Under the pieces are notes generated by a model. The model saw only the letters and a list, made by a program, of their open reading frames with translations. It ran no database searches and was not told the origin of the DNA. Position numbers and translations under genes: made by a program. This document shows positions 26,364 through 33,129 of a DNA stretch of 43,179 nucleotides, in pieces. How positions within the stretch are numbered: the stretch's first letter is position 1; every line of letters starts with the position of its first letter. Source of the stretch: Solobacterium sp. (GTDB lineage Bacteria; Bacillota_I; Bacilli_A; Erysipelotrichales; Erysipelotrichaceae); contig JAILQT010000113.1 of NCBI GenBank assembly GCA_024698805.1, forward strand, positions 1 through 43,179, given 5' to 3'.

Positions 26364-26391
26364 AAGGCGGAAGTATACTTCCGCCTTTCTT
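26364..26391 (+). terminator. Intra-operon terminator after the aldolase
   Basis: Perfect 24-nt palindrome with core AAGGCGGAAG / CTTCCGCCTT and a following TTCTT. It sits between co-directional genes and should lower expression of the isomerase and later genes. Confidence 0.75.
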
Positions 26392-26411
26392 ACAGAAATG
26401 AGGGATAAAAA

Positions 26412-27068
26412 ATGAAAATTGCAATGATCAATGAATTCTCCCAGTCGGCAAAAAATGACACAGTCATCAGCTGCCTGAAAGAAGTAGTAGAACCTATGGG
26501 ACACACTGTATACAATACGGGAATGTCCTCGGAAGAAGCACCTCTGCAGATTGGCGAGCCGGGTTATCTGACATACCTGAATATAGGTGTGCAGGCAGCG
26601 CTGCTTCTGAATTCCGGTGCGGTTGATTTTGTTGTGACAGGATGCGGTACCGGCCAGGGAGCTCTCATGGCCTGCAACATGATGCCCGGTGTTGTATGCG
26701 GCTACTGCATTGAGCCGAGTGATGCTTATCTGTTCCTGCAGATCAATAACGGCAATGCCCTTTCACTTCCGTATGCGAAAGGCTTTGGCTGGGGTGCAGA
26801 CGTCAATCTGAAGAATATTTTCAAAATCGCCTTCGGTTCCCCGAAGGGGATGGGATACCCGGATGAGCCGGGAAGAAAAGAATCCCAGAACCGGAATGCG
26901 GCAAAGCTTGTGGAAGTCAAGGCTGCTATAGCTAAACCGCTTACGGAAGCACTGCGCGCAATGGATCAGGACATCGTCAGAAGATCGCTTACACCGCGCT
27001 TTCTGGAATGCTTCAATACCGGATGCCAGGACCCGGAACTGAAAGCACTCGTTGACAGCTATCTGTAA
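26412..27068 (+). CDS. RpiB/LacAB-family sugar-phosphate isomerase
   Basis: 218 residues, about 65 more than typical RpiB. The family interconverts aldose and ketose phosphates by an enediol using a cysteine. Seen: N-terminal MKIAMINEFSQSAKND, the Cys loop VVTGCGTGQG (Cys78), and CGYCIEPSDAYLFLQINNGNALSLP, the counterpart of the RpiB region 'ARLSREHNDANVLALG'. The C-terminal third is an extra helical segment. With a split transketolase and several dehydrogenases nearby, a pentose or tetrose phosphate isomerase role is likely; the exact sugar is not readable. AGGGAT upstream of the ATG is a modest ribosome site. Confidence 0.8.
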   Translation: MKIAMINEFSQSAKNDTVISCLKEVVEPMGHTVYNTGMSSEEAPLQIGEPGYLTYLNIGVQAALLLNSGAVDFVVTGCGTGQGALMACNMMPGVVCGYCIEPSDAYLFLQINNGNALSLPYAKGFGWGADVNLKNIFKIAFGSPKGMGYPDEPGRKESQNRNAAKLVEVKAAIAKPLTEALRAMDQDIVRRSLTPRFLECFNTGCQDPELKALVDSYL

Positions 27069-27071
27069 AAC

Positions 27072-27094
27072 ACAGCGTCGAAAGACGCTGTTTT
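27072..27094 (+). terminator. GNRA-loop hairpin between the isomerase and dehydrogenase 3
   Basis: ACAGCGTC-gaaa-GACGCTGT followed by TTT, starting 4 nt after the isomerase stop and ending 10 nt before the next ATG. It works as a partial terminator or RNA-stability element. Confidence 0.7.
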
Positions 27095-27100
27095 GAAAAA

Positions 27101-28171
27101 ATGAATATGAAACAGAACGAATTGCCAAGATATACCATCTCTGAACATGCATTTTCAGAAATACCGGGCATTATCTCTTCCTTTGGTTCCAGAGCAGCGC
27201 TGATCACGGGTGAAAAAGCGTTTGCGGCCTGCGGCGAAAAACTGCTTGAGGCATTAAAGGGACTGGAGATTACAACACATCAGATATACGGCAGGGAAGC
27301 TTCCGCAGAGAATATTGACCGGCTGAAAAACATTGAAGAGATCCAAAACGCAGATGTCATTATCGCTGCCGGAGGAGGAAAATGCCTCGATACAGCCAAG
27401 GTCACGGGCGATCAGCTGGGGAAACCGGTATTTACGGTCCCGACGATCGCATCTACCTGTGCTGCAGTAACAAAGATCGCGATCCTGCATTATGAAAACG
27501 GTGCATTCCGTGAGATATACCGTTTGAAACGGGCACCGGTCCACTGCTTTATCGATCCGTCGGTGATCACCGGCGCACCTGCAGAATACTTCTGGGCAGG
27601 TATGGGCGATACGATGGCAAAACATGTTGAATGCTTGTTTTCCTACCGGAATGATGACCCTGACTTTGAAGGGGAATACGGCAAAACGGTTTCCGTTCTC
27701 TGCTATGAGCCGGTGATCAGATACGGAAAAGAAGCGTATGAAGACGTCAGAGACCACAGGGTCTCTTCATCTGTAATACGCATTATTGAATCGATCATCA
27801 TCGCGACCGGGACCGTCTCGCTGAGTGTTGCCCCGGACTGCAATTCCGCCCTGGCGCATGCGCTCTATTACGGAATGACAGTACGTGAATGGATGGAATA
27901 CCAGCATCTGCACGGAGAGATCGTTTCGTACGGGACACTTGTTCAGCTGATGCTGGACCATCAGACAGAGGAACTGAAGCGGGTGTATGAGTTCAATCTT
28001 TCCGTGGGGCTGCCGGTCTGCCTTAAAGATTTGGATCTTGAGCGGGAGGATCCGCTGGAAGATGTGATCCATGCGGCGGCGATCAATCAGGAACTGGACC
28101 ATATTCCATATCCGATCACAGAAGAGATGATCCGGCAGGCGATTGAAGATCTGGAAGACTATCGTCCATAA
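27101..28171 (+). CDS. Iron-containing (glycerol-dehydrogenase-like) dehydrogenase (3)
   Basis: 356 residues. Nearest in style to GldA-type dehydrogenases: nucleotide-binding AAGGGKCLDTAK, TVPTIASTCAAVT, metal ligands in GMGDTMAKHVE (Asp, His) and HLHGEIVSYG (His). It probably oxidises a polyol or polyol phosphate to the ketose, or the reverse, with NAD. No Shine-Dalgarno is visible: the 10 nt before the ATG is TTTTGAAAAA directly behind a terminator-like hairpin, so translation may depend on re-initiation. A second ATG two codons later has no better site. It is the third member of this superfamily in 10 kb, each with low similarity to the others. Confidence 0.88.
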   Translation: MNMKQNELPRYTISEHAFSEIPGIISSFGSRAALITGEKAFAACGEKLLEALKGLEITTHQIYGREASAENIDRLKNIEEIQNADVIIAAGGGKCLDTAKVTGDQLGKPVFTVPTIASTCAAVTKIAILHYENGAFREIYRLKRAPVHCFIDPSVITGAPAEYFWAGMGDTMAKHVECLFSYRNDDPDFEGEYGKTVSVLCYEPVIRYGKEAYEDVRDHRVSSSVIRIIESIIIATGTVSLSVAPDCNSALAHALYYGMTVREWMEYQHLHGEIVSYGTLVQLMLDHQTEELKRVYEFNLSVGLPVCLKDLDLEREDPLEDVIHAAAINQELDHIPYPITEEMIRQAIEDLEDYRP

Positions 28172-28175
28172 AAAA

Positions 28176-28192
28176 AGAAGCATGCGCTTCTT
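28176..28192 (-). terminator. Terminator of the small membrane protein gene
   Basis: AGAAGC / GCTTCT with a 4-nt loop directly after the minus-strand stop. On that strand it is followed by a run of Ts (28171-28175). It may also act on the plus strand after dehydrogenase 3. Confidence 0.6.
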
Positions 28193-28419
28193 CAGATAAA
28201 GTAATTTGTTGGTATCAGAGCCAGTACGACTGTGACAATGAGAATGATGATTGCGATCTTGCGCAGCTTCTTCTCTTTCTCATTGTAGTCAAGCTGGACG
28301 TTCGGCATCTGTTTCTGCCTGGTAGAAAAAAGAACACGCACATAACCGATCAGGAACAGACCCGTTAATCCACCGACATACATTACGATATCGCGAATCA
28401 GAATTAGTGTTTTTATCAT
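28192..28419 (-). CDS. Small two-helix membrane protein, unknown function
   Basis: 75 residues with two hydrophobic segments (about 10-28, GGLTGLFLIGYV; and about 54-70, IAIIILIVTVVLALIP) around a basic, hydrophilic loop (STRQKQMPNVQLDYNEKEKKLRK), typical of a small inner-membrane protein. It runs against the surrounding catabolic genes. No good ribosome site precedes the ATG at 28419 or the internal ATG at codon 12, so the start is uncertain. I recognise no family. A terminator directly after its stop supports it as a real transcription unit. Confidence 0.55.
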   Translation of the reverse strand: MIKTLILIRDIVMYVGGLTGLFLIGYVRVLFSTRQKQMPNVQLDYNEKEKKLRKIAIIILIVTVVLALIPTNYFI

Positions 28420-28460
28420 AGCATTATTTTACATCATTCTTAAGACAGGAGGAAAGAAGA

Positions 28461-29117
28461 ATGAAAGCAGTATTGATTCACACCAGCCCGGTCTCATTGG
28501 ATGAACTGAAGTCGTTATTCCATGAGATGCTTCCGGATGTTGAAATGGTCAACATCATTGACGATTCCCTGCTGGAAGAAGTCAAGCGGAACGGCTCGAT
28601 CACTCCGCAGATCATTTCGAGAATGTGCAGTTATGTACAGATTGCCAAAACTATGAAGCCGGATATCATTTTTAATCAGTGCTCTTCCGTAGGAGAGGCA
28701 TTTGACATTGCCCGCACACAGGCGGAATGTTTGACACTGAAGATCGATGAGCCCATGGCTGAGAACGCGGTAAGCCTCGGCACCAGGATCGGACTTGTGG
28801 CAACAGTCGCTTCAACGGTAAAGTCGAGTTCGAACCTGATCCGCAATACTGCGGAAAAACTCGGCAGGGACGTCACTGTCACGGAGTATCTGGTTGCAGG
28901 AGCGCTGGATATGCTGATGAAAGGGGAAAAGGACAGGCACAACGAACTGGTCATTGAAGAAATCCGTAAAGCAGAAAAGGAAAACGACGTCGTTGTATTG
29001 GCACAGGGATCAATGACGGCGATCCTTCCGCTGCTGAAAGAGACTGAAAAGCCGGTGCTTACTTCACCCCGTTTTGCTGTTCAGCGCGTAAAAGATCTGC
29101 TGTATGCGGACAGATAA
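28461..29117 (+). CDS. Asp/Glu racemase-superfamily protein, second Cys absent
   Basis: 218 residues. The two-domain racemase-like fold is seen in FNQCSSVGEA (Cys74) and GLVATVASTVKSSSNLI. Racemases use a pair of cysteines; the second should lie near 185, where this protein has VLAQGSMTAI. So ordinary amino-acid racemisation is unlikely; relatives with one Cys act as decarboxylases, isomerases or unknown enzymes. AGGAGGA lies upstream of the ATG. It stands between dehydrogenase 3 and the split transketolase, so a role on a pathway sugar acid or lactone is a reasonable guess, not shown. Confidence 0.75.
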   Translation: MKAVLIHTSPVSLDELKSLFHEMLPDVEMVNIIDDSLLEEVKRNGSITPQIISRMCSYVQIAKTMKPDIIFNQCSSVGEAFDIARTQAECLTLKIDEPMAENAVSLGTRIGLVATVASTVKSSSNLIRNTAEKLGRDVTVTEYLVAGALDMLMKGEKDRHNELVIEEIRKAEKENDVVVLAQGSMTAILPLLKETEKPVLTSPRFAVQRVKDLLYADR

Positions 29118-29160
29118 ATCCTGCATCAGGTATTAAAGAAACAGTTCCAATGTTATAAAA

Positions 29161-29235
29161 TAATCATAATATAATCAAAGTATTCATAAATAAATCACTA
29201 TTTATATAGATTTTATTATCAAAGTAATCTATAAT
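29161..29235 (+). promoter_or_regulatory. Tandem 11-mers and -10 box before the transketolase genes
   Basis: TAATCATAATA (29161-29171), TAATCAAAGTA (29172-29182) and a poorer third unit lie in tandem with exact 11-nt spacing. Further on, TAGATT and AATCTA form an inverted repeat ending at a TATAAT -10 (29230-29235); no good -35 is visible, as expected for an activated or operator-overlapped promoter. The gap 29118-29258 has no gene. Confidence 0.5.
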
Positions 29236-29258
29236 CTGATTGTTGGAGAGAAACTGAT

Positions 29259-30119
29259 ATGGGCGAGCTGATACAGGAACTGAACGAATTTGCGGCTGAG
29301 ATCCGTCTGGAAACACTTCGTATTATTGCTTCTTTCGGAATAGGACATATCGGCGGCTGCATGTCGATTGCAGATGCACTGGCAGTTTTGTATGGAGATG
29401 TAATGAATTACGATCCTGCTGATCCGAAAAAGAAAGACCGGGACTGGTGTGTGCTTTCAAAAGGGCATGCCGGACCTGCACTGTACGCAGCATTGGGCTT
29501 GAAAGGGTATTTCCCGGTTGAGAGCGCATATCACCTGAATGAATTCAATTCCCGATTCCCCTCTCACACCGACCGGACACTGACCCCTGGGGTTGATCTC
29601 ACAACGGGATCTCTCGGACAGGGGATCAGTGAGGCGGCCGGCGCCGCGTTAGGAAACCGCCTGCAGGGGATCGACAGTTATATTTACGTCTTTGTCGGAG
29701 ACGGTGAAGCAGATGAAGGGGAAGTTTGGGAAGCCGCCCAGTTTGCGGCGCATTATAAACTGGATCATCTGATTGCCCTGATCGATGAAAACGGAAGACA
29801 GCTTGACGGAACAGTTGAGGAAGTTATGAGTCACGGAAAAGGACTTCATGCGAAGTTTGAAGCATTCGGATGGAATGTGATCGAAGTGGCAGACGGCAAT
29901 AACACAGCCGAGATCCGTGAGGCATTGCTGAAGGCAAAACAGAAATCCGGCAGTCCGACTGCGCTGATCCTTCATACAGTTAAAGGGAAAGGTGTTTCAA
30001 TCATTGAAGCCAGCGGAGTCCATTCTGCAAAACCGAATCCGGAAGAATGGAAGATCATGCTGGAAGAGGCTGAGCGGAAGCTTGCAGACGTACGCAGCCG
30101 AAAAGGAGGCATTAAGTGA
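29259..30119 (+). CDS. Transketolase, N-terminal (thiamine-PP) subunit
   Basis: 286 residues, one half of a split transketolase. Transfers a two-carbon ketol unit between sugar phosphates. Seen: SFGIGHIGGCMSIADALAVLYGDV, SKGHAGPALYAAL, TTGSLGQGISEAAGAALGN, and the thiamine diphosphate motif VFVGDGEADEGEVWEAAQFA, ending in DENGRQLDGT in place of the usual N-rich metal loop (N is kept). The stop overlaps the next start by 4 nt. GGAGAG precedes the ATG. Split transketolases in sugar-utilisation loci often act on dedicated substrates (apulose 4-phosphate is one known case), not on the general pentose phosphate pathway. Confidence 0.92.
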   Translation: MGELIQELNEFAAEIRLETLRIIASFGIGHIGGCMSIADALAVLYGDVMNYDPADPKKKDRDWCVLSKGHAGPALYAALGLKGYFPVESAYHLNEFNSRFPSHTDRTLTPGVDLTTGSLGQGISEAAGAALGNRLQGIDSYIYVFVGDGEADEGEVWEAAQFAAHYKLDHLIALIDENGRQLDGTVEEVMSHGKGLHAKFEAFGWNVIEVADGNNTAEIREALLKAKQKSGSPTALILHTVKGKGVSIIEASGVHSAKPNPEEWKIMLEEAERKLADVRSRKGGIK

Positions 30120-31087
30120 TGTATACACTTGCCGCACTGAATAAGACAGATACACGTCAGAACTGTGATGCCTATCAGGATGCGATGATCAGCCTTATGA
30201 AGGAAAACCACGGAATCGTCCATATTGACTGTGATCTCATGAACTGCATCCACACAGAGCGTTTGAAAAACGCGTTCCCAGACCGGGTATTCAATGCCGG
30301 TATCGCGGAAGAAAATGCGATGGGTGCTGCCTGCGGGATGGCGGCGGCCGGGCTTGTGCCGTTTGTGCATACATTCGGTGTGTTCGCTTCAAGAAGGATT
30401 CTCGATCAGGCGTATCTTTCGTCGGGATTATCCCGCCTGCCCGTACATGTGATCGGATCCGATCCGGGGATCACGGCAGCCTTCAACGGGGCAACACATA
30501 TGACATTCGAGGACTGCGGGATCTATATGACTATTCCAAATGCGGTCGTTGTGGATCCGGCAGACTATGCTCAGACTTTCGCACTGACAAAAAAACTGGC
30601 AGATGTGCCGGAGCTCTCCTATATGAGACTCATCCGCCGCACATTCAAGCCGGTCTATGAGGATGGTTCTGATTTTGAAATCGGCAAAGGAGTGCTGCTG
30701 AAACAGGGAACGGATGCGGTGATCATCGCTTCGGGGATCATGGTCTGCAATGCACTGGAAGCGCAGGCGAAACTGCAGGGAGAAGGAATCTCCGTAAGTG
30801 TGATCGATATGCATACATGGAAACCGCTGGATGAAGAACTTGTCCTTCGGGAAGCGGTACGCACCGGATGCGCCGTGACCGCGGAGAACCACCAGATCGA
30901 CTGCGGACTGGGATCGGCTGTCGCAAATCTGCTGATTGGGAAGTACCCGGTGCCGCTGGAGCGAATCGGCAATCATTGCCGCTACGGAAAAGCAGGACCG
31001 CAGGATCTGCTGGAAAAAGATTATCAGATGACAGCGGACGATATTATTGCAGCTGTTCATAAGGCTATAGTGAGAAAACAGGGATAA
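30116..31087 (+). CDS. Transketolase, C-terminal (pyrimidine-binding) subunit
   Basis: 323 residues, the partner of the preceding subunit; its ATG overlaps the preceding stop (GTGATG), so equimolar coupled translation is expected. Seen: the Glu region NAGIAEENAMGAACGMAAAGL that activates thiamine diphosphate, VPFVHTFGVFASRRILDQ, GSDPGITAAFNGATHMTFED, and the C-terminal domain with GVLLKQGTDAVIIASG and ENHQIDCGLGSAVANLL. Together the pair equals a full 610-residue transketolase. AAAGGAGG lies within the upstream gene 10 nt ahead of the start. Confidence 0.93.
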   Translation: MMYTLAALNKTDTRQNCDAYQDAMISLMKENHGIVHIDCDLMNCIHTERLKNAFPDRVFNAGIAEENAMGAACGMAAAGLVPFVHTFGVFASRRILDQAYLSSGLSRLPVHVIGSDPGITAAFNGATHMTFEDCGIYMTIPNAVVVDPADYAQTFALTKKLADVPELSYMRLIRRTFKPVYEDGSDFEIGKGVLLKQGTDAVIIASGIMVCNALEAQAKLQGEGISVSVIDMHTWKPLDEELVLREAVRTGCAVTAENHQIDCGLGSAVANLLIGKYPVPLERIGNHCRYGKAGPQDLLEKDYQMTADDIIAAVHKAIVRKQG

Positions 31088-31098
31088 GGAGAAAAAAC

Positions 31099-31887
31099 AT
31101 GGAGAAAAAACTGTTTGGCTATCCGGAATTCGATGAGACCGGAGAAGAGATTCTGTCAACATATGACAACGAATACAGGGATATGCTGATGGATGTACGT
31201 GTATATCGGATCAATGGGGGAAATGAACGCGTATTCTGCAGAGAAGGCGAGGAGACAGCAGTCCTGCTTCTTTCCGGCAAAATCGAGTATTGCTGGGATG
31301 GACTGTGTGAATGCGCATCACGCAGGGATGTATTTACCGAAGGGCCGTATGCGCTTCATGTCTGCACCGGAACGAAGATAACTGTGAAAGCACTTGAGGA
31401 TTCCGAGATACTTGTACAGTGCACAAAGAACGAAACAGTTTTTGATGCAAAACTATACCGCCCGGATGATGCGCCGTGGGGCTATTCCTGCGTCGGAAAG
31501 TTCGGGAATGTTGCCAAGCGCAGAGTCAATACGATTTTCGATAAGGAGATCGCGCCGTATTCCAACATGGTTCTCGGTGAAGTCCTCAATGACAGGGGAA
31601 ACTGGTCCGGCTATCTGCCGCACCGTCATCCGCAGCCGGAACTGTATTACTTCAAGTTTGACCGCCCGGAGGGATTCGGAGCGAGTTTTGTCGGTGACAA
31701 GGTCTTCAAGTCTGTAGACAACAGTTTTTCTGCGATTCCTCCCCAGGAGCTCCATCCGCAGTCTGCTGCACCTGGATTCCAGATGTATACATGCTGGATG
31801 ATCCGTCATCTTGATGGAGACCCGTGGCTCCAGACGACAAGAAATGAAGATGAGAGATATCTCTGGCTTCATGATGCAGAGTTCTGA
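31099..31887 (+). CDS. iolB: IolB/KduI-family isomerase (5-deoxy-glucuronate isomerase-like)
   Basis: 262 residues. Bicupin. IolB converts 5-deoxy-glucuronate to 2-deoxy-5-keto-gluconate in inositol breakdown, and related KduI acts on a keto-deoxyuronate. The metal-binding motif is seen as LPHRHPQPELYYFKF, with PPQELHPQSAAPGF downstream supplying a further His. The usual companions IolC, IolD, IolE and IolG are absent from this window, so the substrate here may be another uronate-like or keto sugar; the symbol is by family. It begins 11 nt after the transketolase with AAGGAG upstream and is the last gene of the series before two terminators. Confidence 0.82.
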   Translation: MEKKLFGYPEFDETGEEILSTYDNEYRDMLMDVRVYRINGGNERVFCREGEETAVLLLSGKIEYCWDGLCECASRRDVFTEGPYALHVCTGTKITVKALEDSEILVQCTKNETVFDAKLYRPDDAPWGYSCVGKFGNVAKRRVNTIFDKEIAPYSNMVLGEVLNDRGNWSGYLPHRHPQPELYYFKFDRPEGFGASFVGDKVFKSVDNSFSAIPPQELHPQSAAPGFQMYTCWMIRHLDGDPWLQTTRNEDERYLWLHDAEF

Positions 31888-31941
31888 TCGGATCATCCGG
31901 AAACAAAGAGAATTGACATATAGATCATTAAGATCATTGAC

Positions 31942-31976
31942 AAAGCGGCAGTTTCAGACAGAGACTGCCGCTTTAT
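31942..31976 (+). terminator. Terminator after the iolB-like gene
   Basis: AAAGCGGCAGT / ACTGCCGCTTT, an 11-bp perfect stem with an 11-nt loop, ending in the T-rich half. Confidence 0.85.
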
Positions 31977-31987
31977 AAATGATCTGG

Positions 31988-32020
31988 GATATGTTCCGAA
32001 AACGGACATATCTTTTTTTT
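31988..32020 (+). terminator. Second terminator; copy 2 of the repeated hairpin
   Basis: Identical over the 25-nt hairpin and following Ts to the pgcA terminator at 17774, and also followed by GCGC. The remaining 32021-32174 holds no gene; T-rich sequence at 32148-32155 may belong to the end of the minus-strand regulator. Confidence 0.85.
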
Positions 32021-32174
32021 GCGCTTTTTTTCAGAACAGGAACAGTTTGCGCCGAAACAGGATGACAAAAGTAATGAACTGCATGATTTCTGAGCATTAT
32101 ACATGCATGGCAGAATGACAGAGTTTATAATTCTTTCAAAGTTCTTCTTTTTTTTGAGATTGCATTGAATGCGC

Positions 32175-32942
32175 TTACTGACTGATGCCTTCGAGCGGAT
32201 CTGCTACGATCGTATTGTAAAGCTCTTTATACGCCTTGGGTGCACCGGGATCCGTAATGATGGAACCGCGGTCGATCTTCGCATATGTATATGTGCAGAT
32301 CACATTGAATTTGCTTGAATCGGCAAGGATATATGCATCCCCCGTATGGCTGCAGGCGATCCGTTTGATCTCGCCTTCTTCGGGATCCGGCGTCGTATAG
32401 CCTTCTTTCAGACTGATGCCGTTTGCCCCGAAGAAACCGATCGTAAAGTTCATATTCTCAATATACTGATAGGTATCACTTCCGATCAGGGCTTCCGTTT
32501 TGCTTTTGAGGAAACCGCCAGGGACAAACACTTTATGACCATAGCTGCACAGGACCTTCGCGTGGGAAACACAGTTGGTGATATATGTCGCTTTGATGTT
32601 TTTCAAATGCGGCAGCATTTCCCCGGTCGTTGTTCCGGCATCGATATAGACAACATCGCTGTCTTTGATGAGTGAAGCTGCATATTTCGCAATAGCCTTT
32701 TTGTTCTGGATATTCAGATCCTGTCTCTCAATGACCGAATCATCCTGCGTTAAAATGCCGCTGTCCAGTGAAACAGCACCTCCGTGCACCTTTCGAAGCA
32801 GCTGGTTTTTACTGAGAATACTGAGATCCCTTCTGATCGTCGAATGAGAAGAGTCCAGCAGTTCTGTCAGTTCATTGATACTTACGCTTTTCCGTTCGTT
32901 TGTGATCTCAACGATCTTCCTTCTTCTCTCTTCATTTAGCAT
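32175..32942 (-). CDS. fruR: DeoR-family regulator of the fructose operon (FruR type)
   Basis: 255 residues from ATG 32942, with AAGGAAG upstream; an extension to 33008 was rejected because it runs through the promoter region. N-terminal helix-turn-helix (MLNEERRRKIVEITNERKSV, then LDSSHSTIRRDL and LLRKVHGGAV) and a C-terminal phosphosugar domain (DVVYIDAGTTTGEML, FFGANGI, AYILADSSKFN). It is divergent from fruK-fruA, the arrangement of FruR/LacR-type regulators, which respond to fructose phosphates. Operator-like 10-nt repeats sit between the two starts. It differs clearly from the DeoR protein at 21021, so the two PTS systems probably have separate control. Confidence 0.9.
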   Translation of the reverse strand: MLNEERRRKIVEITNERKSVSINELTELLDSSHSTIRRDLSILSKNQLLRKVHGGAVSLDSGILTQDDSVIERQDLNIQNKKAIAKYAASLIKDSDVVYIDAGTTTGEMLPHLKNIKATYITNCVSHAKVLCSYGHKVFVPGGFLKSKTEALIGSDTYQYIENMNFTIGFFGANGISLKEGYTTPDPEEGEIKRIACSHTGDAYILADSSKFNVICTYTYAKIDRGSIITDPGAPKAYKELYNTIVADPLEGISQ

Positions 32943-32963
32943 TATTGGTCTTCCTTTTTCATT

Positions 32964-33010
32964 ATTGTATAATTCGACGCAAAAAAAATCAAAAAAAGTC
33001 AAAAACAATC
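32964..33010. promoter_or_regulatory. Phased A-tract/TC repeat array and fruR promoter
   Basis: TC follows A-tracts at 32989, 32999 and 33009, exactly 10 nt apart, in an almost pure A run. On the minus strand TTGATT, a 17-nt spacer and TACAAT (32964-32969) form the fruR promoter. The array may be an operator, a bend or an UP element for both promoters. Confidence 0.5.
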
Positions 33011-33020
33011 ACATAAATGA

Positions 33021-33049
33021 TTGACTTCGCGCGTTTGAAACGCTATTAT
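33021..33049 (+). promoter_or_regulatory. fruK-fruA promoter with palindrome in the spacer
   Basis: TTGACT (33021-33026), a 17-nt spacer and TATTAT (33044-33049). The last 13 nt of the spacer is the perfect palindrome GCGTTT-g-AAACGC (33031-33043), placed to block polymerase. A small GAGC/GCTC hairpin lies in the leader. Confidence 0.7.
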
Positions 33050-33129
33050 ACTCTTGAAAAGAGCAAAAACGCTCAATATCACTCAAAATATGCCACAATT
33101 GATGGAGGACAGACAAAGGGGGTGAATAC

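Noticed and set aside
18732-31087. Sulfoquinovose (sulfo-transketolase or sulfo-transaldolase) degradation locus
   Set aside because: There is resemblance in the transaldolase, split transketolase, RpiB-like isomerase and iron dehydrogenases, but no sulfoquinovosidase or sulfonate exporter, and uptake is by a phosphorylating PTS.
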